A stretch of 64,000 bases of DNA from the NCBI GenBank assembly GCA_016617855.1, contig JAECUM010004374.1:1-64000 (forward strand). The letters run 5' to 3'. Position numbers and translations under genes: made by a program. Source of the stretch: Megalonaias nervosa (taxonomy: Eukaryota > Mollusca > Bivalvia > Unionida > Unionidae). Positions 24,513 through 33,355 of the stretch are shown piece after piece; position 1 is the stretch's first letter, and every line of letters starts with the position of its first letter. The notes under the pieces are model-generated. The model saw nothing but the letters and a program-made list of their open reading frames with translations. It was not told where the DNA came from and did no database searches.

Positions 24513-24851
24513 TCAAGTAATTTTTATAAGTGATACTTGCTGTTTTGCAAGCATTTTTTTGGTCTCAAGTCGAGGTTCAATTTTCTTACACGCTGTTGAA
24601 AGAGAAACACCAACACCAGATATTATTAATAAAAACGGGTTTAATGATGCTTCACTTGAGATTATACCAGACCTTGTCATGAGCAGTGGTAAATATGATA
24701 TTACTCGAAGTATTCTACTGTAATTCTTATAACATTCTTTTACACACCAGAGGTTTTTATGATAAAATTTGTAATATTGCATTAGTGCGTCAACATCTTG
24801 TTTTGGAATTTCCTCTGAAATATGATTGAAATCGACGATCTGTTTTTTCAT
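24513..24851 (-). CDS. hypothetical protein with hydrophobic segment
   Basis: 112 codons, open. The N-terminal half is polar, with two cysteines near residues 36 and 40. Residues about 46-58 and 68-86 are hydrophobic (NPFLLIISGVGVSLSTA), suggesting one or two membrane passes, followed by a basic tail. It starts 23 bp after the stop of the upstream gene. Its place in the block, and the arrangement of a small membrane protein near the fibre end, suggest an accessory virion or release role, but this is a guess. Confidence 0.6.
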   Translation of the reverse strand: MKKQIVDFNHISEEIPKQDVDALMQYYKFYHKNLWCVKECYKNYSRILRVISYLPLLMTRSGIISSEASLNPFLLIISGVGVSLSTACKKIEPRLETKKMLAKQQVSLIKIT

Positions 24852-24874
24852 TATACAATATTTGCTTACAATTT

Positions 24875-25282
24875 TTATACGACAGTAAAAGTTCTAGTAC
24901 CAACAATTGAATCAGGAAATTCACGAAACTTATTATTGTTAGGATCAGCTATAAAACCTCTGTACTTGTCATAAACATCTGACGAAGTATCTCTGTATCG
25001 TTCATCTATTATTACCTCATTTTTCTTTAACCAACTAAAAGAAACAAACGTGCCCATTACTTCACGTTCATGCAAAAATGTTTCATTCACCAAATTACCG
25101 TATTCTCTTTCTGTTTCATCAATAAATCCTAGTACCAAGCTTATTTGATCCTGCGTAAAAGTTTTGAGGACAAGATATTGTCTGATAATTGCATATGCGG
25201 CTATAAAATTTATTAGCGTTAATTTTCGGGCTGTATATTTACCAATTATCTAAATATCAATAACATAAGCTGCTTTCCGCAT
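24875..25282 (-). pseudogene. hypothetical viral protein with early stop
   Basis: The start codon at 25282 overlaps the last base of the upstream gene's TAA, a typical compact-virus junction. Codon 11 (25252-25250) is a TAG stop. After it the same frame runs open to 24875, with hydrophobic IIGKYTARKLTLINFIAAYA followed by a polar region (REVMGTFVSFSWLKKNE, DKYRGFIADPNNNKFREF). Without the stop it would be about 135 residues. An internal start at 25138 exists but lies inside the conserved-looking region. No family recognised. Confidence 0.6.
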
Positions 25283-25614
25283 TAATTTTCCAAATGGTTT
25301 CGTATTTTCTCGATTTCATTGTAATAATTTCGTAATGACAATTGTCTAGAGCGTTGGAGTGTTGGAAGTGGAACATCGTCTACTTCACTTATATCATAAT
25401 AAGAATCAATCTTTTTTTCCAAATTTGTTTGTGCTACTTCTTCAAAAAAAAATTCTCGCTCATTATCACTGAGATAACTAATTTCATCGTCAAAATCTTT
25501 GATTATCTTTAGAGATCTGTCAACAATAATTGGATCGAATTCAGGTTGTCTACGTATCATTGGTAGAATTGCGTTCAAGTATCTTTTTATGATTAACTCT
25601 GTATCCGCTGTCAT
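25282..25614 (-). CDS. hypothetical acidic protein
   Basis: 110 codons, open, highly charged and predicted mostly helical (LSLRNYYNEIEKIRNHLEN at the C-terminus). The stop overlaps the next start by one base. It begins 21 bp after the stop of the upstream gene. I recognise no domain. Being intact among broken neighbours is noteworthy but may be chance for a short gene. Confidence 0.65.
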   Translation of the reverse strand: MTADTELIIKRYLNAILPMIRRQPEFDPIIVDRSLKIIKDFDDEISYLSDNEREFFFEEVAQTNLEKKIDSYYDISEVDDVPLPTLQRSRQLSLRNYYNEIEKIRNHLEN

Positions 25615-25635
25615 GGTAACGACTTTAACTAGGGT

Positions 25636-26024
25636 TTATTTGTCGTGGTAGTACATACCGAGATAATTAAAAATTTCTAGTTTTAAAAAACTATTGCGTA
25701 ACTTTTTGTTCTTTCTCATTCCCATTATCCTAGATTCTGCTAGTTTGTTGAGACGATTATAGTAATCGTTTATTTTTTCCTCCTGTGCTATTCGTGATTT
25801 TAATAAACCTGATCGCATTATCAAATCAATATTTTTAAAATCAAGCTCAAGCAATATTTTTTAAACAGGATTTCAACTTGTTTTTGTTCTTCTAGACAAT
25901 CGTCAGGATGACAATATCTGCTTATAATATCAAAGTTTTCTATTTCTTTTATTAGTTGTGGTCCTCGCATATACATAACACAAACAAATTTTTTTTCTTC
26001 TACTGACAATGGAGAATTTATCAT
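25636..26024 (-). pseudogene. hypothetical viral protein, frameshifted
   Basis: The first part (from 26024) begins MINSPLSVEEKKFVCVMYMR and the second part (to 25636) contains KSRIAQEEKINDYYNRLNKL. The reading frame changes at a run of six T (about 25856-25861 on the plus strand), and the two frames overlap there. The total length would be about 128 residues, helical and basic at the C-terminus. The start overlaps the upstream 43-codon gene in an ATGA junction, which supports the start choice. Function unknown. Confidence 0.65.
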
Positions 26025-26152
26025 TGTAATTGTAAAATTTTCGTAGTATTTATCGCACGTGCCGCTAGTGATTCGTTTCCAACATTTTTGGGGGGGTTAA
26101 AAATATTATCATAAAATTCTCTTGCAACGGTTATAATTGGTGGTTCTGACAT
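26021..26152 (-). CDS. 43-residue conserved-looking small protein
   Basis: An intact 43-codon frame from ATG at 26152 to TGA at 26021, overlapping the next gene as ATGA. It contains the words TVAREFYDNIFNPP and SLAARAINTTKILQLQ. Length and phase are preserved although it crosses a C7 and an A5 run. Overlapping stop/start junctions and 17-bp spacing from the fibre stop indicate a real gene of the leftward block. Function unknown; I believe similar tiny proteins accompany related elements, but cannot verify this here. Confidence 0.65.
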   Translation of the reverse strand: MSEPPIITVAREFYDNIFNPPKNVGNESLAARAINTTKILQLQ

Positions 26153-26169
26153 TATTTTATAGCATTAGA

Positions 26170-27433
26170 TTAAATTTGATCATCGAGTGTGTATATTTGA
26201 AATGCTGTCAGTCCTGGAAACAGACTTTCAGCAGCGACAACATAAACTAGAAAGTACAAGTACTTGTTAACAGTCCTTTCTGTCAGAATCGTAAAATACT
26301 GTATTGTTGAAATACACGTGTTCACTGTGCTATATAATGTTGCCCAGCTGATATCATCGTTTGATCCTTCCAATCGCCAATTATAAATTCAACCAATACT
26401 AGAGTTTAATCGGCCTTGCAAATGAAATTGCCAAATAGCAACTGCAATAGGACATTTAATTTTAATCCGAAAGTTTTCAACTTCTCCGTTAGTCGTCCAT
26501 TCTTGTCTATCAGAGAAAGCCTAATGAGGATAATTTTCAGGATAAATATGATGATGCGTTTACCTCAAACCGAACTCGGTTATCAGTTGCCTCAAAAAGT
26601 GTTGGAATATACCCAACATTGTTTTTGGCTCGTTTTATACCACTGGACAGACTGTCAACATACGCATTATTTGTCAGATCATTAGCGTTAATTGGAACAT
26701 ATGTCGTCGTTATTTTATTGTCTCTCATATTTATATTGACTGACATTGGTCCACCTGATCGTTTAAATACGGGGTGAGTTCTTCTTTTAACTGAGCGTAA
26801 CTAATGGCATCAGTCTCCGTAGCTGGTGGCGAGCTTGTCGGTAATCCAGTTATTTTTGAGTTATTGCTCATTATCAGGTTACCTGTCATTGTGTCGCCAG
26901 CTTTATTAAGCTTGTTATCGTCAACAGATTTTAGTTGTGCATGACTTACAGCTTGTGTATTATCAGTATTTACAGAAGGATACACAGTTTCCAACCCAAT
27001 AATTTTTTTACTCGACATATTAATATTACCTGTAACCGTTCCACCTGTTTTGTCAAGCTTGTTATTATCCACATACTTCAAATGTAAATAACTTACCTCT
27101 TGGGTTTGATTTAAGTTTGCTGGCGGATACGCGGTTTCCAAATTTATTATTTTTTTCCTGACATATCCAAGTTAACGTTTAAAATTCCTCCTGTCAATGA
27201 TAATTTGTTATTATCGATCGTTTTTAGTTGTGAGTAACGTACCGCTTGAGTAAGATCGACCTTTGGTGGCGGATAATCTACTTCTAAACCAAGTACTCGC
27301 TGATTTGACATTAATAAATTATCTGTCATTGTGTCGCCGGTTTTTTGACTAATGATGACGTATCAGTTATTATTGATTCGTCAGTGGAAACAGATCCTGT
27401 AAATGCTGTTCCAAACTTTGTGTAATAACCCAT
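26170..27433 (-). pseudogene. fibre-like protein, tail-fibre repeats plus discoidin-like tip
   Basis: Starts MGYYTKFGTAFTGS at 27433. Five repeats of about 49 residues follow, each with a TMTGNLIMSNNSKITGL-type strand, a YPP turn and a QAVSxxQLK helix. This is the architecture of phage tail-fibre shafts, where such repeats form a trimeric stalk. The C-terminal part contains TTNGEVENFRIKIKCP, IYNWRLEGSNDD and FQIYTLDD, resembling F5/8-type C (discoidin-like) carbohydrate-binding domains and suggesting receptor binding. Breaks: frame changes near 27340 (A6), 27155 (A7), 26755 and 26545, and in-frame stops TAG (about 26522) and TGA (about 26389). Not expressible as one protein. Confidence 0.8.
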
Positions 27434-27471
27434 ATTATATAAATTATATGACATAAAATTATATAACAACA
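27434..27471. promoter_or_regulatory. 38-bp divergent intergenic region
   Basis: Separates the leftward fibre gene (start 27433) from the rightward ATPase gene (start 27472). It is almost pure A/T, with TATA-like words on both strands (ATTATATAA, AAATTATAT). As the only gap between the two transcription blocks it probably holds both promoters, or they lie within the flanking coding starts. Confidence 0.5.
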
Positions 27472-28200
27472 ATGGCGAAGTCATCGATATTAAATTTTCA
27501 TACCGAACGATTAATCAGGCATAAACATAATAACGAACTTCCAGATTGTTATTATCTTATTGTTGGTCGTACAGGATCTGGTAAAACAAATTTATTATTA
27601 AATCTCTTACTCAACGATAAGTTTAACTACGATAAGGTATACATTTACACAATTAACCCACAACAGGATAAATACGAATTATTGAGCGAGTACAACCATA
27701 AATTTAGTGATGAGCTTGACGCTGGCGGAGACGTATTTACGCTCAAACAACCAGAAGAATTAATTCCAGTTGACGAACTTAATTCGTCCGAGCATAAAAT
27801 AATTGTATTTGACGATATTCCTCTAAACAACGAGGAGATGAATAAGATTAAATCTTATTTTTCAATATCGCCTAACAAAAATGTAATTCAATTTTATCTA
27901 GCGCAAGGGTTTTACAAAGTTGGAAGATTTATTAGGCGCAATACGGGATGTTTTATATTATTTCCAGGGCTAGATAATGTTGATGTTAGAAATATTGCAA
28001 ACGAGCAATGTGGTGATGTAACAAAAGATAAATTTATTGAATTATATCATCGAGCAACTAAAGACAAATACAATTTCTTTTTATTTCATAAACTACAACG
28101 TGATCCAGCTAAGATGTTTCGTTGTTGTATTGACACATTTCTACAGACGAATTTTATAGAGCGTATAAAAAATAAACAATGGACAAGCATCAACAAATAA
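27472..28200 (+). CDS. genome-packaging ATPase (FtsK/HerA, A32-like)
   Basis: 242 codons, uninterrupted: the only fully open enzyme gene of the element. Walker A is GRTGSGKT at residues 32-39, and Walker B is IIVFDD at residues 110-115. A further polar motif follows a strand near residues 134-140 (VIQFYLAQG), where sensor residues sit in this fold. Such ATPases pump viral DNA into preformed capsids in Polintons, adintoviruses, virophages and larger nucleocytoplasmic viruses, and the length is typical. The start follows a 38-bp divergent spacer. The last 22 bp overlap the next gene. Confidence 0.93.
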   Translation: MAKSSILNFHTERLIRHKHNNELPDCYYLIVGRTGSGKTNLLLNLLLNDKFNYDKVYIYTINPQQDKYELLSEYNHKFSDELDAGGDVFTLKQPEELIPVDELNSSEHKIIVFDDIPLNNEEMNKIKSYFSISPNKNVIQFYLAQGFYKVGRFIRRNTGCFILFPGLDNVDVRNIANEQCGDVTKDKFIELYHRATKDKYNFFLFHKLQRDPAKMFRCCIDTFLQTNFIERIKNKQWTSINK

Positions 28201-29264
28201 TTGAATTACTAAAAAAATTTATTACAACTCTAGCTGCTGTTAAGAAGAAAGTGGAAGAAGCTCGTCGAGGACAAGTTCAAGCAGAAGAAACAGCCGCTAG
28301 TTTTCTTAAACCTGTTACCGAAGCAGTACTTGGCAAACAACCAGAAATATCAGCATTATCTCCAGAAAAACTAAAACAAATTACAAGAAAAAGGTTTGTT
28401 AGGTTTACTTGAAAAAAGATCAAAAGAAGAAACTAAAAAACTTGTAGAAGGACTTGTGAAAAATATTGCTGATCCTGATGCATGACAAACCAAATATGAG
28501 AGATTAATAAATAACCCCCTTGAGCTTCAACAAGCAATAGCAACATCAACAATTAATCCGGACGAGTTAAAGAATTTGATAGAAGATGTGTCAAAACAAA
28601 CTAAGAAATTAGCTGAATAACAAAAAAGAACAACTGAAGCTACCGTAGAAGTAATGTCTCTTCAAGGAAAGATAAGATTTTACAGAAAACAAGCTATGTC
28701 AAGAATAGATGATTCCGAACTTAAAGAATTTTTAAAAAAAAAATATATTTGGCAAAAGGCAAACTTAACGATCTTAATAACATTCGAAAATGGAGTGATG
28801 ATGATTATAAAAGACTACAAATAATTTTAAACGATAAAATTAATAATTCTTTTAAAGCTGAAGAAGATATTAAAAAAGCTAACACAAATAGAGAAATGTT
28901 GGCTATGTTAGACATAGTGAGAGACGGAGTTATTGCTGAGCTTTTATATAAGACAGCAACGAAATACAGAACGAGACCAAAAGATTATGGTAAAGGTTGG
29001 ACATTTAAAAGATTATTTGATAAGTATGAAAACGAACGAGATATAAGATTACCAGAGGAAAGAGAAACCACTGGATCTGGCGTTCGAGATTTCACATCAA
29101 ACGCCGAACTGGCTGACAGACTTATATTATTAATAACATCAAAAAAGGCTGGTAATGAAAGCGCAGAAATCGACAACGAAATTATTGATGTATTAGATAA
29201 TCTTAGATCGAGCAGATTACTAACATTAGACGAGTACAAAATTTTACATAGCAATCTTATCTAA
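28179..29264 (+). pseudogene. coiled-coil-like virion protein, broken
   Basis: Three frame segments are collinear: 28179-28412 (MDKHQQIIELLKKF, KKKVEEARRGQVQAEETAAS), about 28395-28745, and 28749-29264 (KLNDLNNIRKWSDDDYKRLQ, ending EYKILHSNLI). Frame changes fall in A-rich runs near 28390 and 28733. The middle segment also has TGA (28483-28485) and TAA (28618-28620) stops. Composition is lysine- and glutamate-rich and helical. It starts inside the ATPase gene. Total coding length would be near 360 residues. It occupies the position of a structural or scaffold protein between ATPase and penton, but no fold is recognised. Confidence 0.65.
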
Positions 29265-29277
29265 CAAAATAAATATA

Positions 29278-29995
29278 ATGTCAACAACATTATTACTCGA
29301 CTCGTCACAAACAACGAGTGACAGCGCAAACTTTTCTGTCCACTATAATCCGCCAATAATACTAGATCCGAATAAACAGTACGAAATCGGATTAATTTCT
29401 GCTACCGTATGGCTTTCTATGGCATATGTAAAATTAAAGGTCAATTATGACTTTACATTTAATTCTGGTGCTTGGGTATCAGTTAGAATACCAAAGAGAG
29501 CGTATAACGTGACTGATCTCAACAAAACAATAAGAGAACTGATAACATAATACATTCATGCAGACAATTTTGAGCGGGCTCCAAAATATAATACACTACG
29601 AGCCAGGATCACTTTTAAAAATAATTTGATAATCGTTTTTTCACCAGCGACTTGTATCGCATCATTATTAGGATTTAAAACAAAGTGTATCATATGACGG
29701 AGATCTGCCTGTCAACATAACACAAGTGAACACAATATTAATCAATTGCTCTATTGCATTAGGGTCTTATTCAGCTTTAGGAAGTCAAGGTCAAACAATC
29801 TATAGTTTTTCACCAGATGTCCCGCCTGGGACACTGATGCAAATTACTCCTCGACAAATAGTATACTATCCGATTACTCCTGAAAATCAAATAACCAGCA
29901 TAACAATGCAACTAACAGATCGATCAGGACGACAAATAGATCTTGAGAATGAAATTGTCACGTATTACACTTATGCGCGATCACTTCGTGATTGT
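29278..29995 (+). pseudogene. penton-like minor capsid protein, broken
   Basis: The N-terminus (MSTTLLLDSSQTTSDSANFS, then YNPPIILDPNKQYEIGLIS) and a PKRAYNVTDLNKTIREL helix match the pattern of single-jelly-roll penton proteins in Polinton-like elements. A TAA at 29548-29550 is followed in the same frame by ATCIASLLGF. The frame then changes near 29675 (ACAAAG after an A run) into DGDLPVNITQVNTILINCS and a β-rich C-terminus with SFSPDVPPGTLMQITP. The 3' boundary, around 29985-29995, is uncertain. In intact elements such proteins form the capsid vertices. Recognition is from remembered family patterns. Confidence 0.7.
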
Positions 29996-30031
29996 AAGCG
30001 TAAATTTTGTAAACCTAATTTAATAACAAAG

Positions 30032-30393
30032 ATGAGACAAAAAATATTTAAAGAAGAAAAATTGTGGGTGGATTTTTTTGAAATATATTTACAAAAATAG
30101 CTCAAAATATCTGAGGAATTGCGTGTAAAGTAGCACCAATTGCACTTGACGCGGATAAAGCTACTGCTAGCACTGCTGGCACCGCAGTAGGACAAAATAT
30201 CGCTGATAAAATTAAAGGCAGCCCGCCTTGAAAAGCGGAAATAAAACGAGCAATATCAGATATTGCACCAACAGCGGAAACAGAACGAGCTATGATAGCT
30301 ACAACAAAAAAATTATTGTCACCACGTGGTGAAGAGGTAATACGCAAACTTCTAAAGAAAACAAGACAAATAATAACGCCTGCTGCTTTTTAG
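30032..30393 (+). pseudogene. small alanine/lysine-rich virion-like protein
   Basis: Begins MRQKIFKEEKLWVDFFE, changes frame in a T7 run (30073-30079), and continues to TAG at 30391 with two in-frame TGA codons (30112-30114 and 30229-30231). The readable parts are rich in Ala, Lys and Ile (KVAPIALDADKATASTAGTA, KLLSPRGEEVIRKLLKKT) and would be helical and basic. It sits between penton and capsid genes, a place often held by internal virion proteins. Function not established. Confidence 0.55.
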
Positions 30394-30411
30394 TTGCAGA
30401 AATTTTGCGTG

Positions 30412-30429
30412 CCACACAATTTTGTGTGG
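30412..30429. promoter_or_regulatory. 18-bp perfect palindrome before the capsid gene
   Basis: CCACACAATTTTGTGTGG lies in the 51-bp gap between the preceding stop and the capsid start codon. Being perfect and placed in the only sizeable gap of this gene block, it may act in transcription start, termination or processing. Confidence 0.4.
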
Positions 30430-30444
30430 ATTATAGAATAAATA

Positions 30445-31766
30445 ATGTCAGTTAAAAATTATCTCGATCTTGCCGAAGAACATGATACCGACGACACAGT
30501 GACAGAATTCGAGTACGTTGAGTATCTCGACCAAAACTCAAACGAACCAAATAAAGCTGGCGTCAGAACTTTTAACACAAGAGACGAGGACGTGTTTTTA
30601 TTGTCGCACAAGGCGGTATTAGAAGTGCGTGGCCAATTATTAACTGCGATAGGCGGTGATATTACAGTTGGTGCAGAAATTGCATTGGTCAATAACGGTT
30701 GGAGTTTATTTAAAAGCGCACGGTACCAACTGGCCAATTAAACTGTGGAAGATATTTAAATGCACCTGCCTATAGCGAGTACAATACTAAATATCGTCTC
30801 GTTCAGCGATGATTATTCGAGATCAGTGGCCACGACTATGATGTGGTTTAAAGATACCGTATTTTAGACAGCTGTTTCAAGCGAGTTTCTTACTGGTGCT
30901 GGTGTTCCTGGCCGAGATAATAATAATCTAATCGCTAATCCCGCTGGTAATGCAGTTGCTGATATTGGAGACGCAGTAAGATTAGACGTTATAAATCTAC
31001 GACGACAGCAATATGCCAAAAGAAAAGAATTTACCGCAGAATCTCGGCAAATAACAATGATGCTTCCGTTAAGTACAATATTTGGATTTTGCCGCGAATA
31101 TAACAGAGTTTTTCGCGGAGTAAAACATACACTTATTTTAGATCGAGCTGATCAAAACGATTGTATAATACATGCCGCTGGTGTGGCTGAAGGAAAGTTT
31201 ACTATTACAAGATTAGCGTTGCGGATGCCACGAGTTGTTCAGTCTGTAGCTAAAACAATGGAACTCGAATCATTATTGACCGCTTACACGAAAAAAAAAA
31301 ATATTTTCAGCAAAACAGAATTTACCGAACAGTAATTCCTAACGCAACCTATTACACCTGGCGTGTTACAACTACGTCAAGCGAACAATTACCTCGACAT
31401 TTATTCGTTGTATTTCAACGACAGGCACGTCGTAATGATCAAGAATTGAACAACTCCGTATTTGATAACCGTGATGTCAGACGAATATTTGTTAGAGTAA
31501 ATTCTAGACATAATCCCGAACGTGCAGGTTTTGCCGTGGACGCCACCAGAAACATCTCTCGGCCGTACATGTACCTTATGGAGGCTATGCAAAAATATCA
31601 GGACGCGGACAGTGGATCTCAGATATCAGTAGAGGAATTTCGATCACTGTATCCTATCTTTTATTTTGACATACCAGAACATTCCGAACGAGGTATTGGA
31701 TCGACTGTTGATATTGAACTCACTTGGACGCTTGGCGCGCTGCCAGCCGAACAATACAGCGTATAA
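30445..31766 (+). pseudogene. major-capsid-like protein, broken
   Basis: One frame runs from ATG 30445 to about 31310 with stops TAA 30739-30741, TAA 30757-30759 and TAG 30865-30867. The frame then changes in an A11 run (31291-31301) and continues to 31766. Readable landmarks in order: EDVFLLSHKAVLEVRGQLLT, VNNGWSLFKSARYQ, FSDDYSRSVATTMMWFKDT, QITMMLPLSTIFGFCREYN, VEEFRSLYPIFYFDIPEHS. Total length is about 440 residues. Position, size and pattern fit the double-jelly-roll capsid proteins of adintovirus-like elements, recognised from memory. It cannot make a full-length product without suppression of several breaks. Confidence 0.72.
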
Positions 31767-31806
31767 ATTATCAGCAGCGGTTGCCAGACGTAATTCTGTT
31801 TCTCTA

Positions 31807-32094
31807 ATGATGTCCCCAACGACTGACAAAGTAATGAAAGTAATGTTGACGCAACAGCAAGTCAATAAACTTAATCAGGGAAAACCGTTTGTTCTCAAAC
31901 TGTCTGTTGCACAACTAACAGCTGTGTCAAAATATGGTGGATTTTTTGGACAAGCATTTTCTGCAATAGCTAGCGCGATACCAAAAATTTTACCTGTACT
32001 AGGAACACTGGGACTTGCGGCAGCGTCAGAGGCAGTATCTGGAGCTACTAAAAAGGCGGTATCCAGAGACGGTATCAAACAAATTTATCGTTAG
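31807..32094 (+). CDS. small virion protein, pVI/pX-like
   Basis: 96 codons from the first of two adjacent ATGs (31807); an internal start at 31834 (MKVMLTQQQVNKLNQGKPF) is equally possible. It begins with a polar QQQVNKLNQGK region, then KYGGFFGQAFSAIASAIPKI, and a hydrophobic/amphipathic PVLGTLGLAAASEAVSG segment, ending basic. A glycine pair followed by an amphipathic or hydrophobic helix recalls adenoviral pX/pVI-type minor virion proteins, which bind DNA or disturb membranes after protease cleavage. This gene is open. The frame continues upstream inside the capsid gene, but that part is an overlap artefact. Confidence 0.6.
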   Translation: MMSPTTDKVMKVMLTQQQVNKLNQGKPFVLKLSVAQLTAVSKYGGFFGQAFSAIASAIPKILPVLGTLGLAAASEAVSGATKKAVSRDGIKQIYR

Positions 32095-32118
32095 TTTTAT
32101 GTAACAATAAAAAATAAA

Positions 32119-32139
32119 ATGCCAGCCAAAACGACAAAA

Positions 32140-32191
<52 letters not shown>

Positions 32192-32358
32192 GTCAGCGAG
32201 CGCCAAGAAAAACAAAACAAGGAGGAATTATTCCTCTCGCTCCACTTTTAGCGGTCAGTCTAATTCCAAATCTGCTAGGGATAGGACGTGGAATGGCTCT
32301 ACCAGGCACCAGACGCCGTTGACGACGTCGGCGACGTTGTCAACGCCTGTCGCGTTGA
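32119..32358 (+). pseudogene. polylysine core-like protein (pX-like)
   Basis: Starts MPAKTTKSK at 32119 and contains a 48-base A run (32143-32190) read as 16 consecutive lysines. RQRAPRKTKQGG, a hydrophobic stretch IIPLAPLLAVSLIPNLLGIG and an arginine-rich tail follow. A TGA at 32320-32322 splits the arginine cluster, and the frame continues to TGA 32356. Basic ends around a GG-hydrophobic segment resemble adenoviral core peptides of the pX/mu type that condense viral DNA. The A run may have expanded by slippage. Its length is a weak point of any assembly. Confidence 0.6.
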
Positions 32359-32706
32359 GTAATTTTGATATTCTAAGGACGAATTAGATAATGTACAAGC
32401 AGGTGGTTCGTGTATTGTAAATATACAAAATTTTAATGACGGAACTGGCACTCAATGGGTTGCTGTCTACGATAATAATTATTTTGATTCGTTCGGACTT
32501 CCTCCGAGTGATCCTATAAAAAAAAATATAATTTTAAAAAATTTAAAAAAATAAATTACTCGTCTAATCAACTGCAGTCGGTTGGAACATCTGTTTGTGG
32601 TTATTATTGCATTATGTTTATCTGACAGATGTCCCGAAGTAAAAATCCTGATGTTTTAAAGTTTATTTTACAATTTGACAAGCAACCTTCTCACGTAAAG
32701 GATTAG
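32354..32706 (+). pseudogene. adenain-like cysteine protease remnant
   Basis: Three frame pieces in order: an N-terminal SNFDIL-like piece at about 32357-32374; a middle piece with GTQWVAVYDNNYFDSFGLPP; and a C-terminal piece with NQLQSVGTSVCGYYCIMF, which holds the nucleophile-type Cys (32596-32598). A TGA (about 32621-32623) and a late TAG follow. In adenain-type proteases a His precedes Trp in the GTHW-type motif; here it is Gln. No ATG is seen at the beginning, and the N-terminal piece overlaps the previous gene's stop. The enzyme would normally mature virion proteins. This copy is dead on several counts. Confidence 0.82.
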
Positions 32707-33331
32707 ATTGCAGTTAATTTTGTTTAAACTAAGGAATATGTCAACATGCTGTCTCAAATGTAAGACTAAAACAGAGAATAAGCATGAGACAACGGAAAAA
32801 ACAAAAAATAATAGAATAATGTTAAAAAGTGTTCGCGCTCTTTGTGGTAGAAAGTATGTTTCTGAAATCGACAACTGGAGCTGGAGTTATTTTAGTAGAT
32901 GATTAATTGACAAAGAAAATCAGTCCAATTTCTTATTTTTTGAGGGTCAAACCTCGAGGGATTTTATACTTGATTTTTAAGATTTTTTGACAAATTTTAT
33001 AATTCCCTGCTAAAAAAAAGAATCATCAAAAATCGACAAAAAACAGACAAAAATCAGCCAAAAATAGGAAATTTGGACTAAAGTTTTTCATTTTTATCAA
33101 ACAATTGAAAACATCAAGTACAAAATCGCTCGAGGTTTGACCCTCAAAAACTAAGAAATCGGACTGATTTTCTTTGATTTTTTAACCATTTTCCTTAAAA
33201 AAAATTTTTTTTTAACCAAATATTAGTATAAAAAAAACCCAACAATTTCGTCAAAATTTATAAATTATTTTCAGATTTATAATATTTTTTGCTGACAGAT
33301 ATATTTGTCGACGATTAAAAAATAAAATAAA
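32707..33331. other. non-coding gap between capsid and replication modules
   Basis: The largest gene-free stretch of the element's core, about 620 bp, strongly AT-rich, with a long hairpin at 32908-33177. (AAAAT)n repeats lie just before the next gene (33318-33342). It may have held regulatory or replication signals, or may mark a deletion. Confidence 0.55.
32908..33177. repeat. inverted repeat, 64-66-bp arms
   Basis: Arms at about 32908-32973 and 33114-33177 are nearly perfect reverse complements, both containing the core GAGGGTCAAACCTCGAG or its complement. The loop is about 140 bp and AT-rich. No target-site duplication is evident. Confidence 0.85.
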
Positions 33332-33355
33332 ATAAAATAAAATGTAATTGTAATT

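Noticed and set aside
28483..32623. Reassignment of TGA as a sense codon in the viral element
   Set aside because: Several in-frame TGA codons exist, but TAA and TAG stops and frameshifts occur in the same genes, and intact genes end normally, so decay is simpler.
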